From NCBI RefSeq assembly GCF_002368395.1, contig NZ_AP018254.1, positions 3,038,001 to 3,102,000 on the forward strand: a stretch of 64,000 nt of DNA, given 5' to 3'. Positions 29,266 through 38,723 of this stretch are shown here, piece after piece. The stretch is from Calothrix sp. NIES-3974 (GTDB taxonomy: Bacteria > Cyanobacteriota > Cyanobacteriia > Cyanobacteriales > Nostocaceae). The notes below the pieces were generated by a model. It searched no databases and was not told where the DNA came from. It saw only the letters and a program-made list of their open reading frames with translations. Every line of letters begins with the position of its first letter. The first letter of the stretch is position 1. Made by a program: the position numbers and the translations under genes.

Positions 29266-29290
29266 AGAAACGACCCGTCGGGTCGTCTCT
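29266..29290. repeat. GACG palindrome
   Basis: Core CGACCCGTCGGGTCG (29271-29285) with GTCTCT on the right arm. Confidence 0.6.
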
Positions 29291-29295
29291 AAGAT

Positions 29296-29337
29296 AATCC
29301 AAAAGCTAAAATCTAAAATCCAAAATCCAAAATCCCC
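29296..29337. repeat. Heptamer repeat (AAAATCC) forming the thrS leader
   Basis: Five to six degenerate AAAATCC units run up to the base before the thrS ATG, so the gene has no Shine-Dalgarno. Same heptamer at 45886-45918, 56284-56317 and near 60320. Confidence 0.7.
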
Positions 29338-31164
29338 ATGTCTTCCCAACTAGAAAAAGTCGAAAAAACTGCCAAAATTTCTCTACCGCGTACCAGCGAA
29401 TCGGAAAGTCTCAAAAAAATTCGCCATACCACTTCCCATGTGATGGCAATGGCTGTACAAAAACTTTTCCCCAAGGCTCAAGTTACCATTGGTCCTTGGA
29501 TTGAAAATGGCTTTTATTATGATTTTGATAGTCCAGAACCCTTCACGGAAAAGGATTTAAAAGCCATTTATAAAGAAATGGTGAAAATTATTAATCGCAA
29601 ATTACCTGTGATTCGGGAAGAAGTTAGTCGTGAAGAGGCAAAAAAACGGATCGAAGCGATTAATGAACCCTATAAACTGGAAATTCTAGCTGACATCAAA
29701 CAGGAACCCATTACAATTTACCATTTAGGTGATCAATGGTGGGATTTGTGTGCTGGTCCCCACGTTGAGAATACAGGAGATTTGAATCCGAAAGCGATCG
29801 CTCTCGAAAGTGTAGCGGGTGCGTATTGGCGTGGTGACGAAACGAAGGCTCAATTACAGCGTATTTACGGTACTGCTTGGGAATCTCCGGAACAGCTGGA
29901 GGAGTATCTTCGTCGTAAGGAGGAAGCGCAGCGACGAGACCACCGCAAATTAGGTAAGGAATTGGGTTTATTTATCTTTTCTGATTTAGTGGGTCCTGGT
30001 CTACCGTTGTGGACTCCCAAGGGTACTTTGCTACGCAGTATTTTAGAGGATTTCCTCAAGCAGGAACAAATCAAGCGCGGTTATTTACCTGTTGTCACAC
30101 CCCACCTAGGACGGGTTGATTTATTTAAGGTATCTGGACATTGGCAAAAGTATAAGGAAGACCTGTTTCCCATGATGGCGGAAAATGATGACGCAAGGGA
30201 ACATGAACAGGGTTTTGTCCTCAAAGCCATGAATTGTCCTTTCCATATCCAAATTTACAAAAGTGAGCTGCGTTCCTATCGGGAATTACCGATGCGTTTG
30301 GCGGAATTTGGTACGGTCTACCGCTACGAACAATCGGGTGAGTTAGGTGGTTTAACCAGGGTACGAGGATTTACCCAGGATGATGCACACCTATTTGTCA
30401 CCCAGGAACAACTCGATGATGAGTTTATGAAGGTGGTGGATTTAATTCTGTCGGTGATCAAAAGGTTGCAACTCGACAGTAATTTTAAAGCCAGGTTGAG
30501 TTTCCGTGACCCCAACAGTGACAAGTATTTAGGTTCAGACGAAGCTTGGAATAAAGCTGAGAGTGCGATTCGTCGAGCTGTGGAACATTTGGGAATGGAT
30601 CATTTTGAAGGGATTGGCGAAGCTGCTTTTTATGGTCCTAAACTCGATTTTATCGTCAAAGATGCCTTGGAAAGGGAATGGCAATTAGGAACAGTGCAGG
30701 TTGACTATAGCCTCCCTGAACGTTTCGATTTAGAATACGTTGCCGAAGATGGTTCCCGTCAACGGCCAATTATGATTCACCGCGCTCCTTTCGGTTCCCT
30801 GGAACGGTTAATTGGTATCCTGATTGAAGAATATGCGGGGGATTTTCCTCTGTGGTTAGCACCCGTTCAGGTCAGATTATTACCTGTGAGCGAACAGTTT
30901 TTAGACTTTGCCCAAAATACCCTTGCACAAATGCAAGCTGTCGGGATTCGTGCTGAAGTTGACACCAGTGGGGATAGACTCGGTAAACTGATTCGCAACG
31001 CCGAAAAAGAAAAAATCCCTGTCATGGCCGTTGTTGGTGCAAAAGAATTAGAAACCAACAGCTTGAGTATCCGTACCCGCGCTTCCGGAGATTTAGGGAG
31101 TATCCCCGTCACCGAGGTCATTGAGAAAACGAAAAACGCGATCGCTAATTTCGCTAATTTCTAA
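29338..31164 (+). CDS. thrS: Threonyl-tRNA synthetase
   Basis: A 608-residue class II synthetase that charges threonine tRNA. The editing (N2) domain is present: HTTSHVMAMAVQKLFP (HxxxH pattern, about 25-40) and WWDLCAGPHVENTG with the editing cysteine. The catalytic core has the zinc ligands in AMNCPFHIQ, motif 2 FGTVYRYEQSGELGGLTRVRGFTQDDAHLF, and motif 3 near RPIMIHRAPFGSLERLIGILIE. The C-terminal anticodon-binding domain is PVQVRLLPVSEQFLDFA. The N-terminal TGS (N1) domain of the usual 640-residue enzyme is missing, a form known from cyanobacteria. Two Yfr2-like RNAs follow. Confidence 0.96.
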   Translation: MSSQLEKVEKTAKISLPRTSESESLKKIRHTTSHVMAMAVQKLFPKAQVTIGPWIENGFYYDFDSPEPFTEKDLKAIYKEMVKIINRKLPVIREEVSREEAKKRIEAINEPYKLEILADIKQEPITIYHLGDQWWDLCAGPHVENTGDLNPKAIALESVAGAYWRGDETKAQLQRIYGTAWESPEQLEEYLRRKEEAQRRDHRKLGKELGLFIFSDLVGPGLPLWTPKGTLLRSILEDFLKQEQIKRGYLPVVTPHLGRVDLFKVSGHWQKYKEDLFPMMAENDDAREHEQGFVLKAMNCPFHIQIYKSELRSYRELPMRLAEFGTVYRYEQSGELGGLTRVRGFTQDDAHLFVTQEQLDDEFMKVVDLILSVIKRLQLDSNFKARLSFRDPNSDKYLGSDEAWNKAESAIRRAVEHLGMDHFEGIGEAAFYGPKLDFIVKDALEREWQLGTVQVDYSLPERFDLEYVAEDGSRQRPIMIHRAPFGSLERLIGILIEEYAGDFPLWLAPVQVRLLPVSEQFLDFAQNTLAQMQAVGIRAEVDTSGDRLGKLIRNAEKEKIPVMAVVGAKELETNSLSIRTRASGDLGSIPVTEVIEKTKNAIANFANF

Positions 31165-31193
31165 TATCCATGCCAAAAAGTGTCATACCTAAC

Positions 31194-31222
31194 TTGCCAA
31201 AATCAGGAACAAGCGCTATCAT
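31194..31222 (+). promoter_or_regulatory. Promoter of the first Yfr2-like RNA
   Basis: TTGCCA (31194-31199), a 17-nt spacer, TATCAT (31217-31222). Transcription would begin near 31226-31230. Confidence 0.6.
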
Positions 31223-31225
31223 CAT

Positions 31226-31300
31226 GGGCGTGTGAGGAGTAAGCTGAAGTAAAAAACGTCTAGAGTGGAAACACGGCAACACGTCTAGGCGTTTTTTATT
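31226..31300 (+). ncRNA. yfr2: Yfr2-type small RNA (cyano-1 motif), copy 1
   Basis: A predicted RNA of about 70 nt that begins near GGGCGTGTGAGGAGT. GTGTGAGGAGT (31230-31240) is the exact reverse complement of the ultra-conserved ACTCCTCACAC of Yfr1, a pairing proposed for the Yfr1/Yfr2 families. The terminator stem pairs 31251-31264 with 31284-31297 (14 bp, one G-U) and closes on a 19-nt loop, GTGGAAACACGGCAACACG, which contains the conserved GGAAACA of Yfr2 RNAs. The T-run 31292-31297 ends it. A second copy follows at 31863. The call is by motif memory, not by a database hit. Confidence 0.72.
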
Positions 31301-31353
31301 TACCTCCGAGAAAATGGTTTTTCCCTAGTTTGTGAATAGGTAGTGGGGATAGT

Positions 31354-31478
31354 AATACCAATTTGAAAGAAAAAAGAATGCGACAGATGGATGAATTTTG
31401 TAGAGACGTAGCAATGCTACGTCTCATATTCTGGATATGTCGCAAACATTTTTGGTATCGGTATTTGGCATCGGTATA
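31354..31478. repeat. MITE-like imperfect inverted repeat with nested palindrome
   Basis: Outer arms TAATACCA...GAATGCGACA and TGTCGCAAACATT...TATCGGTAT are imperfect inverted repeats around a perfect palindrome GAGACGTAGCA-A-TGCTACGTCTC at 31403-31425. Confidence 0.55.
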
Positions 31479-31827
31479 AGTCGGCGTTAAAAAATCAAGG
31501 TATGTCCGCAGCGAGTAGAACGCAGTCAAAGGAAGCAATCTCAAGGCTGTGAATATTGTTCACAATCCTTTACATAATGAGGTTTATTTGTGACGACTTA
31601 CCTATTCAAAACAAAATTTGAGTGAAATGGTATAGGGAGTGGGGAGCAGGAAAAATCCACTTTCATAATTTCTGGCGTACGCAGTACATAAAGGCTAATT
31701 TCTGTCAACTCAGAAAAAATCACCTATCCCCAGAGAGAGAAAAAAAGCAGTAACATCAAGTTTTTGTATGCAAATATTGCTCTCCATGAAGAATATATAT
31801 ATTTATCGAAATTGTTGGCAAAACTAC

Positions 31828-31856
31828 TTGCACTATCCTAAAAACAAGGCTAATCT
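31828..31856 (+). promoter_or_regulatory. Promoter of the second Yfr2-like RNA
   Basis: TTGCAC (31828-31833), 17-nt spacer, TAATCT (31851-31856); start expected near 31863. Confidence 0.6.
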
Positions 31857-31862
31857 ATAGTT

Positions 31863-31933
31863 GTGTGTGAGGAGCAAAGTTGAAAGCAGAGGCGCTAGGA
31901 GTGGAAACACGGTCACACGTCCTAGCGCTTTTT
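31863..31933 (+). ncRNA. yfr2: Yfr2-type small RNA (cyano-1 motif), copy 2
   Basis: Same layout as copy 1: GTGTGAGGAG at 31865-31874, then a GCGCTAGGA/TCCTAGCGC stem (31892-31900 with 31920-31928) closed by the 19-nt loop GTGGAAACACGGTCACACG, and a T-run. The loop differs from copy 1 at two positions only, while the stem bases are entirely different but still pair. This compensatory change is good evidence for a conserved RNA fold rather than a DNA duplication. Confidence 0.75.
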
Positions 31934-32019
31934 GCTGTTCACTCATTTTAGAAACTGGACTTTTCCAGCAGCCCAAATACCCTTGAACAAGGGGTAAATA
32001 GTTAACACTAAATCGTTAA

Positions 32020-32060
32020 CCAACCACAAGAAAAATATATCAGCGTGCGAAGTATATCAA
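32020..32060. repeat. Dispersed repeat R3
   Basis: AACCACAAGAAAAATATATCAGCGTGCGAAGTATATCAAC; related to 36794-36834 and, inverted, 10401-10440. Confidence 0.55.
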
Positions 32061-32114
32061 CCTACCGGAATTAGTTAAAATGCCTTTGTTAGCTGCGCAG
32101 AGGTGCTGGAAATT

Positions 32115-32948
32115 ATGAGTCAAAACCAAATACCCGTGATTGTCAATGGTGCAACCGGGAAAATGGGACGGGAAATCGTCAAAGCAGTAGCCAAAGAACC
32201 CGATTTAATTTTAATGGGAGCGATCGCTCGCAATCCAGAGGTACAAGGTAAGGACGCGGGAGAAATTGCAGGTTTGAGCGAACCCTTGGAAGTACCCATC
32301 ACCAATCAACTGGAACCCATGTTGGGATACGTAGCAGGTGAAAGACAAATGCTACCAGGGGTGATGGTGGATGTCACCCATCCCGATGTCGTATATGACA
32401 ACGTGCGCAGTGCGATCGCCTATGGAATTCGTCCCGTGGTGGGTACAACCGGGTTGAGTCCAGAACAATTACGGGATTTAGGGGACTTTGCCGAAAAAGC
32501 CAGTACGGGATGTTTAGTAATTCCCAACTTTTCCATTGGCATGGTATTATTACAACAAGCGGCAGTGGCAGCCTCCAAATACTTCGATCACGTCGAGATT
32601 ATTGAACTCCACCACAACCAAAAAGCCGATGCGCCCAGTGGAACCGCCGTGCAAACAGCCCAGATGCTAGCAGAGATGGGAAAAACCTATAACCAGCAAC
32701 AGGTGGAAGAAACGGAAAAAATTGCTGGTGCGCGGGGGGGATTAGCCGAAGAAGGAATTAGAATCCATAGTATCCGTTTACCTGGACTCATAGCCCACCA
32801 AGAAGTGATTTTTGGCGCACCAGGACAAATTTACACCCTACGTCACGATACTAGCGATCGCACCTGTTATATGCCAGGGGTAATACTAGCCATTCGTCAA
32901 GTCCAGAAGCTAAAGTCATTAGTATATGGTTTAGAAAAAATCCTGTAA
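32115..32948 (+). CDS. dapB: 4-hydroxy-tetrahydrodipicolinate reductase
   Basis: A 277-residue NAD(P)H enzyme of the lysine/diaminopimelate pathway. The Rossmann loop is [18 protein letters not shown] near the N-terminus; [11 protein letters not shown] follows, and the active-site signature is [22 protein letters not shown] (about 155-176). The ATG at 32115 ([12 protein letters not shown]) fits family starts; the frame is open to a GTG at 32103 that lacks a usable ribosome site. Length is normal. Monocistronic; R3 lies in front. Confidence 0.96.
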   Translation: MSQNQIPVIVNGATGKMGREIVKAVAKEPDLILMGAIARNPEVQGKDAGEIAGLSEPLEVPITNQLEPMLGYVAGERQMLPGVMVDVTHPDVVYDNVRSAIAYGIRPVVGTTGLSPEQLRDLGDFAEKASTGCLVIPNFSIGMVLLQQAAVAASKYFDHVEIIELHHNQKADAPSGTAVQTAQMLAEMGKTYNQQQVEETEKIAGARGGLAEEGIRIHSIRLPGLIAHQEVIFGAPGQIYTLRHDTSDRTCYMPGVILAIRQVQKLKSLVYGLEKIL

Positions 32949-33297
32949 TTAGGGAGTGGGGAATAGGGAATTGGGAGTAGAAGTGACAGGGGATGGAAAG
33001 AGCTTCCTTGCAATCTGGAATAATTTGCCCATTTCCGCTACCCTGTACTCAGCTGTTGCGCATTTTAAGTGTACTCGACGGGAAGGCTTTGCCTATAACC
33101 GTCAACAGCAGATCAAGTAGTTATTGTGATTTATGCGAGTTTTAGCTTACTATTCTGTCAACTTGATGTTGGTAGTGTATCCTAACCACCCATGAGTCCG
33201 AGAGACGATATATCTAGTATTATTCGATTAGATTAACCACTTTCCGTCTCCCTCTATGCTTGTTTTTCCTTCCTTCATTATCTTCATCCTTTAGAAA
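32949..33297. other. 349-bp gap
   Basis: Contains GGGAATA-type heptamer fragments just after dapB (32950-32985). Nothing else recognised. Confidence 0.5.
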
Positions 33298-33984
33298 ATG
33301 CTAGTTCCCGTCACCCGCGCTAAATTTGAGCAACTTGTACCCCTAATTGCCACTGGACCTCAGTATAAATACTACTGGGGTAAGTTTTCTGATTTTCTGC
33401 AACGGTTATTAATCTCCGTCGTAGCCGTGGCGATTGTTGTACTATTAAAAGGTGTTTTACGCTTGAATTTAGGTCCGGTGGTCTTCATGTTTGGATTAAT
33501 CGGTGGTTTTTATTGGATGTGGGGACCAATATTTCAAGCAAGTCTCCGTAATGCTAAATATCGTCGCTACAAATACGGTGGATTTTTCCGTGGACGTGTT
33601 TTGGACTTGTGGATCACAGAAGAACTAATTGGCAAACAGGAAACGGTGGATAGCAAAGGTGATTTAGTAATTGTGGAGAACCGGGAAAAACGCATCAACA
33701 TCGAAGTTGGCGATGAAACCGGATTTACAGCCGAATTACAAGCACCATTACGGGTTACCTATAAAGCAATAGCACGGGGACAAACTGCGGAAATGCTGGT
33801 AATGTCCAATACTCCCGATTTAAGTCGCATCAATGAAATCAGCGATATCTACATTCCCAGTCGGGATATTTGGGTCAGTGATTATCCTTGCGTCCGTCAT
33901 GACTTTTTTGTCGAAGTTAGTCGGAGAATCCCCAATCCCGAACGAAGACTCCGTCGTCGTCGCGATGCAGAAGATTGGGATTAA
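33298..33984 (+). CDS. Conserved cyanobacterial membrane protein of unknown function
   Basis: A 228-residue protein. Two hydrophobic helices lie at about 30-75 (LLISVVAVAIVVLLKGVL..VVFMFGLIGGFYWMWGPIF); the rest is a soluble beta-rich domain (GRVLDLWITEELIG, KRINIEVGDETGFTAELQAPL) with a basic C-terminus (RRLRRRRDAEDWD). I recall such proteins being listed as phosphate ABC permeases, but nothing in the sequence looks like a permease. Role unknown; it probably sits in the plasma or thylakoid membrane. Confidence 0.8.
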   Translation: MLVPVTRAKFEQLVPLIATGPQYKYYWGKFSDFLQRLLISVVAVAIVVLLKGVLRLNLGPVVFMFGLIGGFYWMWGPIFQASLRNAKYRRYKYGGFFRGRVLDLWITEELIGKQETVDSKGDLVIVENREKRINIEVGDETGFTAELQAPLRVTYKAIARGQTAEMLVMSNTPDLSRINEISDIYIPSRDIWVSDYPCVRHDFFVEVSRRIPNPERRLRRRRDAEDWD

Positions 33985-33996
33985 ATCGATTTTTGG

Positions 33997-34023
33997 GTAG
34001 AGACGACCCGTCGTGTCGTCTCT
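33997..34023. repeat. GTAGAGACG-type palindrome
   Basis: GTAGAGACGACCCGTCGTGTCGTCTCT; arms of 9-10 bp, directly after the preceding gene. Confidence 0.65.
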
Positions 34024-34143
34024 TGGATCGGAATTTTTTCTAAAAGTCAAAAAACATAGTTTGCAAATGGAAATATTTTTGTTTTAATGTACATGCACTC
34101 GCGGTAACTGTGAAAAAATCCCTTAATTTTCAGGTACAATACT

Positions 34144-34722
34144 GTGTTCAAACGGACATTTTTTTTAGCCAGTTTCCTTGCATATAGTTGTGTTGCGATC
34201 GCAGTACCTTCAATCAGTCACGCTCAAGTACAGCTTGCACAAATGCGTACTTCGACACAGGTCAGACAACTACTGGATGATGGTCGTCGATTAGTGGATC
34301 GGGGAGATTACGCTGGAGCAATTTCTGTTTATCAACAAGCAGCAGAACTTGAACCCCGGAATGCATCCATCCATTCCGCAATTGGGTATCTCTACGCGCA
34401 ACAAGGTAATTATTCTGCTTCCCTTTCCTCCTATCGACGAGCAGTTTCCCTCAATCCCAACAACCCAGATTACCAGTATGCCCTGGGATTTGTTAGTGGT
34501 AGTATGGGTGACTACCGCACTGCCAAAGAAGCCTATCGGAGTGCCATTCGCTTAAACCGTAATAATGTGAATTCCTATGTTGGTTTAGCTACTGTTTTAC
34601 TGCGGTTAGGTGAGCATTCTAACGCTAAATGGGCTTATGAGGAGGCAGTTAAAATTGATCCGAATCACCCCCAAGTTCGCCAACTCAAAACCTTGATGAA
34701 TACAAAAGGTGGAAGAAGGTAG
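34144..34722 (+). CDS. Secreted TPR protein
   Basis: A 192-residue protein with a signal peptide (MFKRTFFLASFLAYSCVAIAVPSISHAQ, cleavage near residue 28) and about four tetratricopeptide repeats from residue 38 (ALYLYAQQGNYSASLSSYRRAVSLNPNNPDYQYALGFVSGSMGDY region). The start is GTG at 34144. The repeats are of the common YAGAISVYQQAAELEP type. It is likely a periplasmic interaction protein; no partner is evident. Confidence 0.85.
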   Translation: MFKRTFFLASFLAYSCVAIAVPSISHAQVQLAQMRTSTQVRQLLDDGRRLVDRGDYAGAISVYQQAAELEPRNASIHSAIGYLYAQQGNYSASLSSYRRAVSLNPNNPDYQYALGFVSGSMGDYRTAKEAYRSAIRLNRNNVNSYVGLATVLLRLGEHSNAKWAYEEAVKIDPNHPQVRQLKTLMNTKGGRR

Positions 34723-34746
34723 TAAGTTACTATAATTCGTAATTAT

Positions 34747-35631
34747 TCAATCCAATTTCCGTCCTGTAAGTTCCACAAAAATATCTTCCAAATTTGCAGG
34801 ACGGGACATCATCCCTGTTTTGTCTGGTTGTTCATTCAAGTATTGATTTGCCTCCGCTAGGGTGGGGAAAAATTTATACTCCCATCTTTCCCCTGTTTGT
34901 TTCATCACTAAACCTTCACCGTAGATTGAGCGTAATTGTTGTAGGGTTCCCAAGCTACGGAGTTGACCATTATCCATAATTCCAATCCTTCCCCCAACCT
35001 GGTTGCCGAAATTACCGCACAAATATTCCACCTCATCCATATAATGGGTAGTTAGCAGAATAGTCATCCCTTGGGTATTTAAATCACGGATAATCTCCCA
35101 TAATCTGCGTCGTGTTTGTGGGTCAAGTCCCACGGTCGGTTCATCTAAAAACAAAATTTGCGGTTGATGTAATAAAGCCCTCGCGATTTGTAAGCGTCGC
35201 TTCATCCCTCCCGATAGGGTTTTGACTAAATCGTTTCGGCGATCGCTTAATTCCACATACTCTAACCATTGCCGAATCCGCTGTTGACGTTGGGGATTGG
35301 GTATATGGTGTAGACGACCATGAAATTCCATATTCTCCCACACCGTTAAGTCCCCATCCACACTCACTTGTTGCAGAACCACCCCAATCTGTCGTTTTGC
35401 TAAAATTGGTTCCCGCACCACGTCATAGCCAAAAATCTCAATGCGACCAGCAGAAGGTTGGGTTAGGGTCGTCAACATACGAATTGTGGTCGATTTTCCT
35501 GCACCATTGGGTCCTAATAGACCGAATATCTCTCCAACTTTGATTTCAAAGGAAAGATTATCAACAACTAGACGCTGATTATAGGTTTTACTGACGGAAT
35601 CTAGGGAAACGGCGATGCTCATAATATACAA
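34747..35631 (-). CDS. ABC transporter ATP-binding protein (DrrA/CcmA-like)
   Basis: A 294-residue ATPase subunit. Walker A is GLLGPNGAGKSTTIRML (about 36-52), the signature is LSGGMKRRLQIARALLHQPQILFLDEPTVGLDPQTRR with Walker B, and the H-loop is LLTTHYMDEVEYL. The C-terminal extension (TGERWEYKFFPTLAEANQYLN..NLEDIFVELTGRKL) is typical of the daunorubicin-type exporters (ABC-2). No permease gene is adjacent, so its partner is encoded elsewhere. An alternative Met lies 9 nt downstream. Confidence 0.92.
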   Translation of the reverse strand: MYIMSIAVSLDSVSKTYNQRLVVDNLSFEIKVGEIFGLLGPNGAGKSTTIRMLTTLTQPSAGRIEIFGYDVVREPILAKRQIGVVLQQVSVDGDLTVWENMEFHGRLHHIPNPQRQQRIRQWLEYVELSDRRNDLVKTLSGGMKRRLQIARALLHQPQILFLDEPTVGLDPQTRRRLWEIIRDLNTQGMTILLTTHYMDEVEYLCGNFGNQVGGRIGIMDNGQLRSLGTLQQLRSIYGEGLVMKQTGERWEYKFFPTLAEANQYLNEQPDKTGMMSRPANLEDIFVELTGRKLD

Positions 35632-35663
35632 AATAAATCCGGTGGGAATGAATCAAGACCTGC

Positions 35664-35770
35664 ATGTCTCACAAGTGAACGGTAAGCCTGAAGTAACGGC
35701 TTCATTTTCTTTCTACTCCCGTCACGGACTGTTCCCTATTCTCTCAGAGTTTGAGGGATTCGTGAGAAAT
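35664..35770. repeat. MITE-like repeat, copy C
   Basis: Ends ATGTCTCACAA (35664-35674) and CGTGAGAAAT (35761-35770) with the body shared with 2563-2662. It is the inverted counterpart of 38724-38830. The rest of 35632-36119 holds no gene. Confidence 0.65.
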
Positions 35771-36119
35771 CCGGGAGGATTCTGCAAATATTAAAACATA
35801 TAATTAACTTTTGTTAAGCCAGTTTTTCCCACCCTTGCCCTGAGTACCCAAAAACTTTGATAATAAGTATATCTTTACATCGATTGTAAATGTTTATGGA
35901 TGAAGGTTTATCGCTGGCTGAGTTTATCTGTTGCCGGCAATGTTAATCGGAGTGTAGTGAATATCACTTGACTGAAATTTGACTGACATTGACGCGTAGA
36001 TAACAAATGAGGGCGAAAAATCTGCATCCAATCTGGACAGTCTTGATGTAATGTAACATTCAACCGTTGGTTTTTTCATAATTACGGGCAGTTTTGGCAT
36101 CAACGCAGGAGATTTTTCA

Positions 36120-36557
36120 ATGTTAGGCTTTGTAAAAAATATTATTAATCGTTCGGGTGAGAAAAAAGACGGTGGCTTTTATCTGCAACTCGATGAAACA
36201 GGAAATGTAGTGGAAACAAATACTCCATCTCAACCAGCAACACCAGCAGTCAAACCGGAGGAGAAAGAAGTTCAACCAGCAGCAGCAACTACGGAGACTC
36301 CTGTTGCAGAAAAGAAAAAATCAGGTAAAACCAGCATCAAAAAGGCAAAGTCAGAAGCTAAACCAAAAACGACTGAACCAGTTGCTGCAACCCCAGTAGC
36401 AACAGTCAAACCCGCAACTCCCCCAGAACCCCAAGAGAAAAACTTTGCCACCAAATACCTCACCACGACTAATACTATGAGTCGTCGTCGTCCTGGTGCA
36501 AATATGAATAGTTTCCTAGAAATGGCTCGTCAGGTGAAAGTACCAATCAACAAGTAA
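36120..36557 (+). CDS. Low-complexity Ala/Pro/Lys-rich conserved hypothetical protein
   Basis: A 145-residue protein. The ends are ordered (MLGFVKNIINRSGEKKDGGFYLQLDETGNV; MSRRRPGANMNSFLEMARQVKVP), the middle 80 residues are a disordered Ala/Pro/Glu/Lys stretch (VAEKKKSGKTSIKKAKSEAKPK). The conserved C-terminal motif suggests a binding peptide. I recall such proteins near metK in cyanobacteria but cannot give a function. A GGAG lies 9 nt before the ATG. Confidence 0.75.
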   Translation: MLGFVKNIINRSGEKKDGGFYLQLDETGNVVETNTPSQPATPAVKPEEKEVQPAAATTETPVAEKKKSGKTSIKKAKSEAKPKTTEPVAATPVATVKPATPPEPQEKNFATKYLTTTNTMSRRRPGANMNSFLEMARQVKVPINK

Positions 36558-36793
36558 AAAAATATCTAGATGGGGAATCGGAATTGGTTTACTGTTGAAT
36601 GTTGGCGGTTCAATAAATCAATGCTGATTCCCATTTTTTCCAATTGCGATCACCATACCCTCATCCAGCTTTATTTTCAAGTTGATGTTAGATTAGCTAA
36701 GGTAGCAGAGTCTGATAACAGTATCACCTGTGGGGAATCAATAACTTGAAAAGGCATAGCATTGCTCTGTTTCCACCCTCATCTGTCAACTGC

Positions 36794-36834
36794 CAACAAA
36801 CCAAAAGAGAAATATTTCAGCGTGCGAAAGTAAA
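36794..36834 (+). repeat. Dispersed repeat R3
   Basis: AACAAACCAAAAGAGAAATATTTCAGCGTGCGAAAGTAAAT; other copies at 10401-10440, 12205-12236 and 32020-32060. The gap 36558-37164 holds otherwise only an AT-rich leader of metK. Confidence 0.6.
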
Positions 36835-37164
36835 TACCAAAAAAATCTGCAAATTTTAAGATTCCGTAAAAAGTAATCTTTATCACCTTTTTATATAAGT
36901 AAAATTATTGAAACGTATCAGTAATTATTTCCTTCCCCATTCCCACCTATAATTCTCCTTGGGAAATTGTTTAGCCCATCTATTGGTCGGGTAAATCCAG
37001 AGAATTTTGTTTAAAGATACGAATAGAGATATCACTCCAGTGAGAAATGTTGTTATGATTTCAGATTGAAGAGACTTTCATCAAGGAAATACAAAAATTA
37101 CTACTTAAGTACCTGTTTGATTGTCTGCCTTCAAGAGAATAATCCAACATGGAGGATACTACTA

Positions 37165-38427
37165 TTGTCACGTCGTAACTTATTTACCTCCGAGTCCGTC
37201 ACCGAGGGACACCCCGATAAAGTTTGTGACCAAATTTCCGACACAATTTTGGATGCTTTGTTAACTCAAGATCCAAAAAGTCGGGTGGCGGCTGAAGTTG
37301 TAGTTAATACTGGCATGGTTGTTATTACTGGTGAAATTACTACCCAAGCCAATGTTAACTATGTCAAATTGGTACGCAAAAAAATCACCGAAATCGGCTA
37401 CACCGATGCTGATAACGGTTTTTCAGCGAATAGTTGTTCTGTACTTATTGCCCTGGACGAACAATCACCCGATATTGCCCAAGGTGTAAATTCAGCCCAA
37501 GAAACCCGTGGTGCATCTAGTGATGAGCAGTTTGATAAAATTGGGGCTGGTGACCAGGGGATTATGTTTGGGTTTGCCTGTAACGAGACACCCGAATTGA
37601 TGCCGTTGCCCATCAGTTTAGCTCACCGTTTAGCAAGGCGTTTATCGGTTGTGCGCAAAAAAGGTTTAATGCCCTATTTGCGTCCCGACGGCAAAACCCA
37701 AGTTACCGTAGTTTATGAAGACGGTCGTCCAGTGGGGATTGACACAATTTTAATCTCCACCCAGCACGATGCCACCATTGGTGAAATTACCGATGAGGAT
37801 GCAGTCCAAGCCAAAATTAAATCCGACCTGTGGACCGCAGTCGTAGAGCCAATATTTGGTGATTTAACGATTAAGCCAGATGCACAAACACGCTTTTTGG
37901 TTAACCCCACGGGTAAATTCGTAGTTGGTGGACCCCAGGGGGATGCGGGTTTAACTGGACGTAAAATCATCGTCGATACCTATGGTGGGTATTCCCGACA
38001 TGGTGGTGGTGCATTCTCCGGTAAAGACCCCACAAAGGTTGACCGCAGTGCTGCCTATGCTTGTCGCTATGTGGCGAAAAACATTGTTGCTGCTGGATTA
38101 GCAGAAAAATGCGAAGTGCAACTGAGTTATGCCATCGGTGTCGCTCGTCCTACCAGTATTTTTGTTGATACTTTTGGTACAGGGACAGTTGATGATGAAG
38201 TGATTTTAAAGTTGATTCAAGACAACTTTGAATTACGTCCAGCCGGAATAATTCAAGCCTTTGACCTGCAAAACTTACCGAAAGAAAGAGGCGGACGTTT
38301 TTATCAGGACGTTGCAGCCTACGGTCACTTTGGTCGAGATGATTTAGATTTACCTTGGGAACGTACAGATAAAGCGGAGCTGCTGAGGGCAGCTGCTAGC
38401 GAGCTACGTACTCCAGCGATCGCATAA
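37165..38427 (+). CDS. metK: S-adenosylmethionine synthetase
   Basis: A 420-residue enzyme that makes S-adenosylmethionine from methionine and ATP. The start is TTG at 37165 with GGAGG at 37151-37155; the product then begins [25 protein letters not shown], as the family does. The frame is open upstream to 37066, but that extra part is not MetK-like. Catalytic markers are [26 protein letters not shown] and the P-loop-like [19 protein letters not shown] terminator follows at 38498. Neighbours are unrelated. Confidence 0.96.
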   Translation: MSRRNLFTSESVTEGHPDKVCDQISDTILDALLTQDPKSRVAAEVVVNTGMVVITGEITTQANVNYVKLVRKKITEIGYTDADNGFSANSCSVLIALDEQSPDIAQGVNSAQETRGASSDEQFDKIGAGDQGIMFGFACNETPELMPLPISLAHRLARRLSVVRKKGLMPYLRPDGKTQVTVVYEDGRPVGIDTILISTQHDATIGEITDEDAVQAKIKSDLWTAVVEPIFGDLTIKPDAQTRFLVNPTGKFVVGGPQGDAGLTGRKIIVDTYGGYSRHGGGAFSGKDPTKVDRSAAYACRYVAKNIVAAGLAEKCEVQLSYAIGVARPTSIFVDTFGTGTVDDEVILKLIQDNFELRPAGIIQAFDLQNLPKERGGRFYQDVAAYGHFGRDDLDLPWERTDKAELLRAAASELRTPAIA

Positions 38428-38497
38428 TCATCCAGCATTTCATCAACCTTCGGGTGAAGTCAGAGGGGAAGATGTAATTTTGGAAACAAAGTTCTCC

Positions 38498-38534
38498 ATA
38501 GGCAGATTTCAAACGTGAATTTGCCTATTTTTTT
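38498..38534 (+). terminator. Rho-independent terminator after metK
   Basis: ATAGGCAGATT pairs with AATTTGCCTAT (one G-U) across a 12-nt loop, followed by seven T. Confidence 0.75.
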
Positions 38535-38723
38535 GTTAATTACGAAGATTTTGACAATTTTGGCTGATTTTTCTTCAATACTTAGTATATTATAATACGT
38601 CTGGCGGCATACAAATAATTTAAATTTTTCGGATAAAATCAAGAAGCGAGTGCCTGCTAAATGAAGAAAACTTTGGTGAGGGTGTGGAAATTGAGAGCAG
38701 GTATATCGTCCATTACAACCCGG

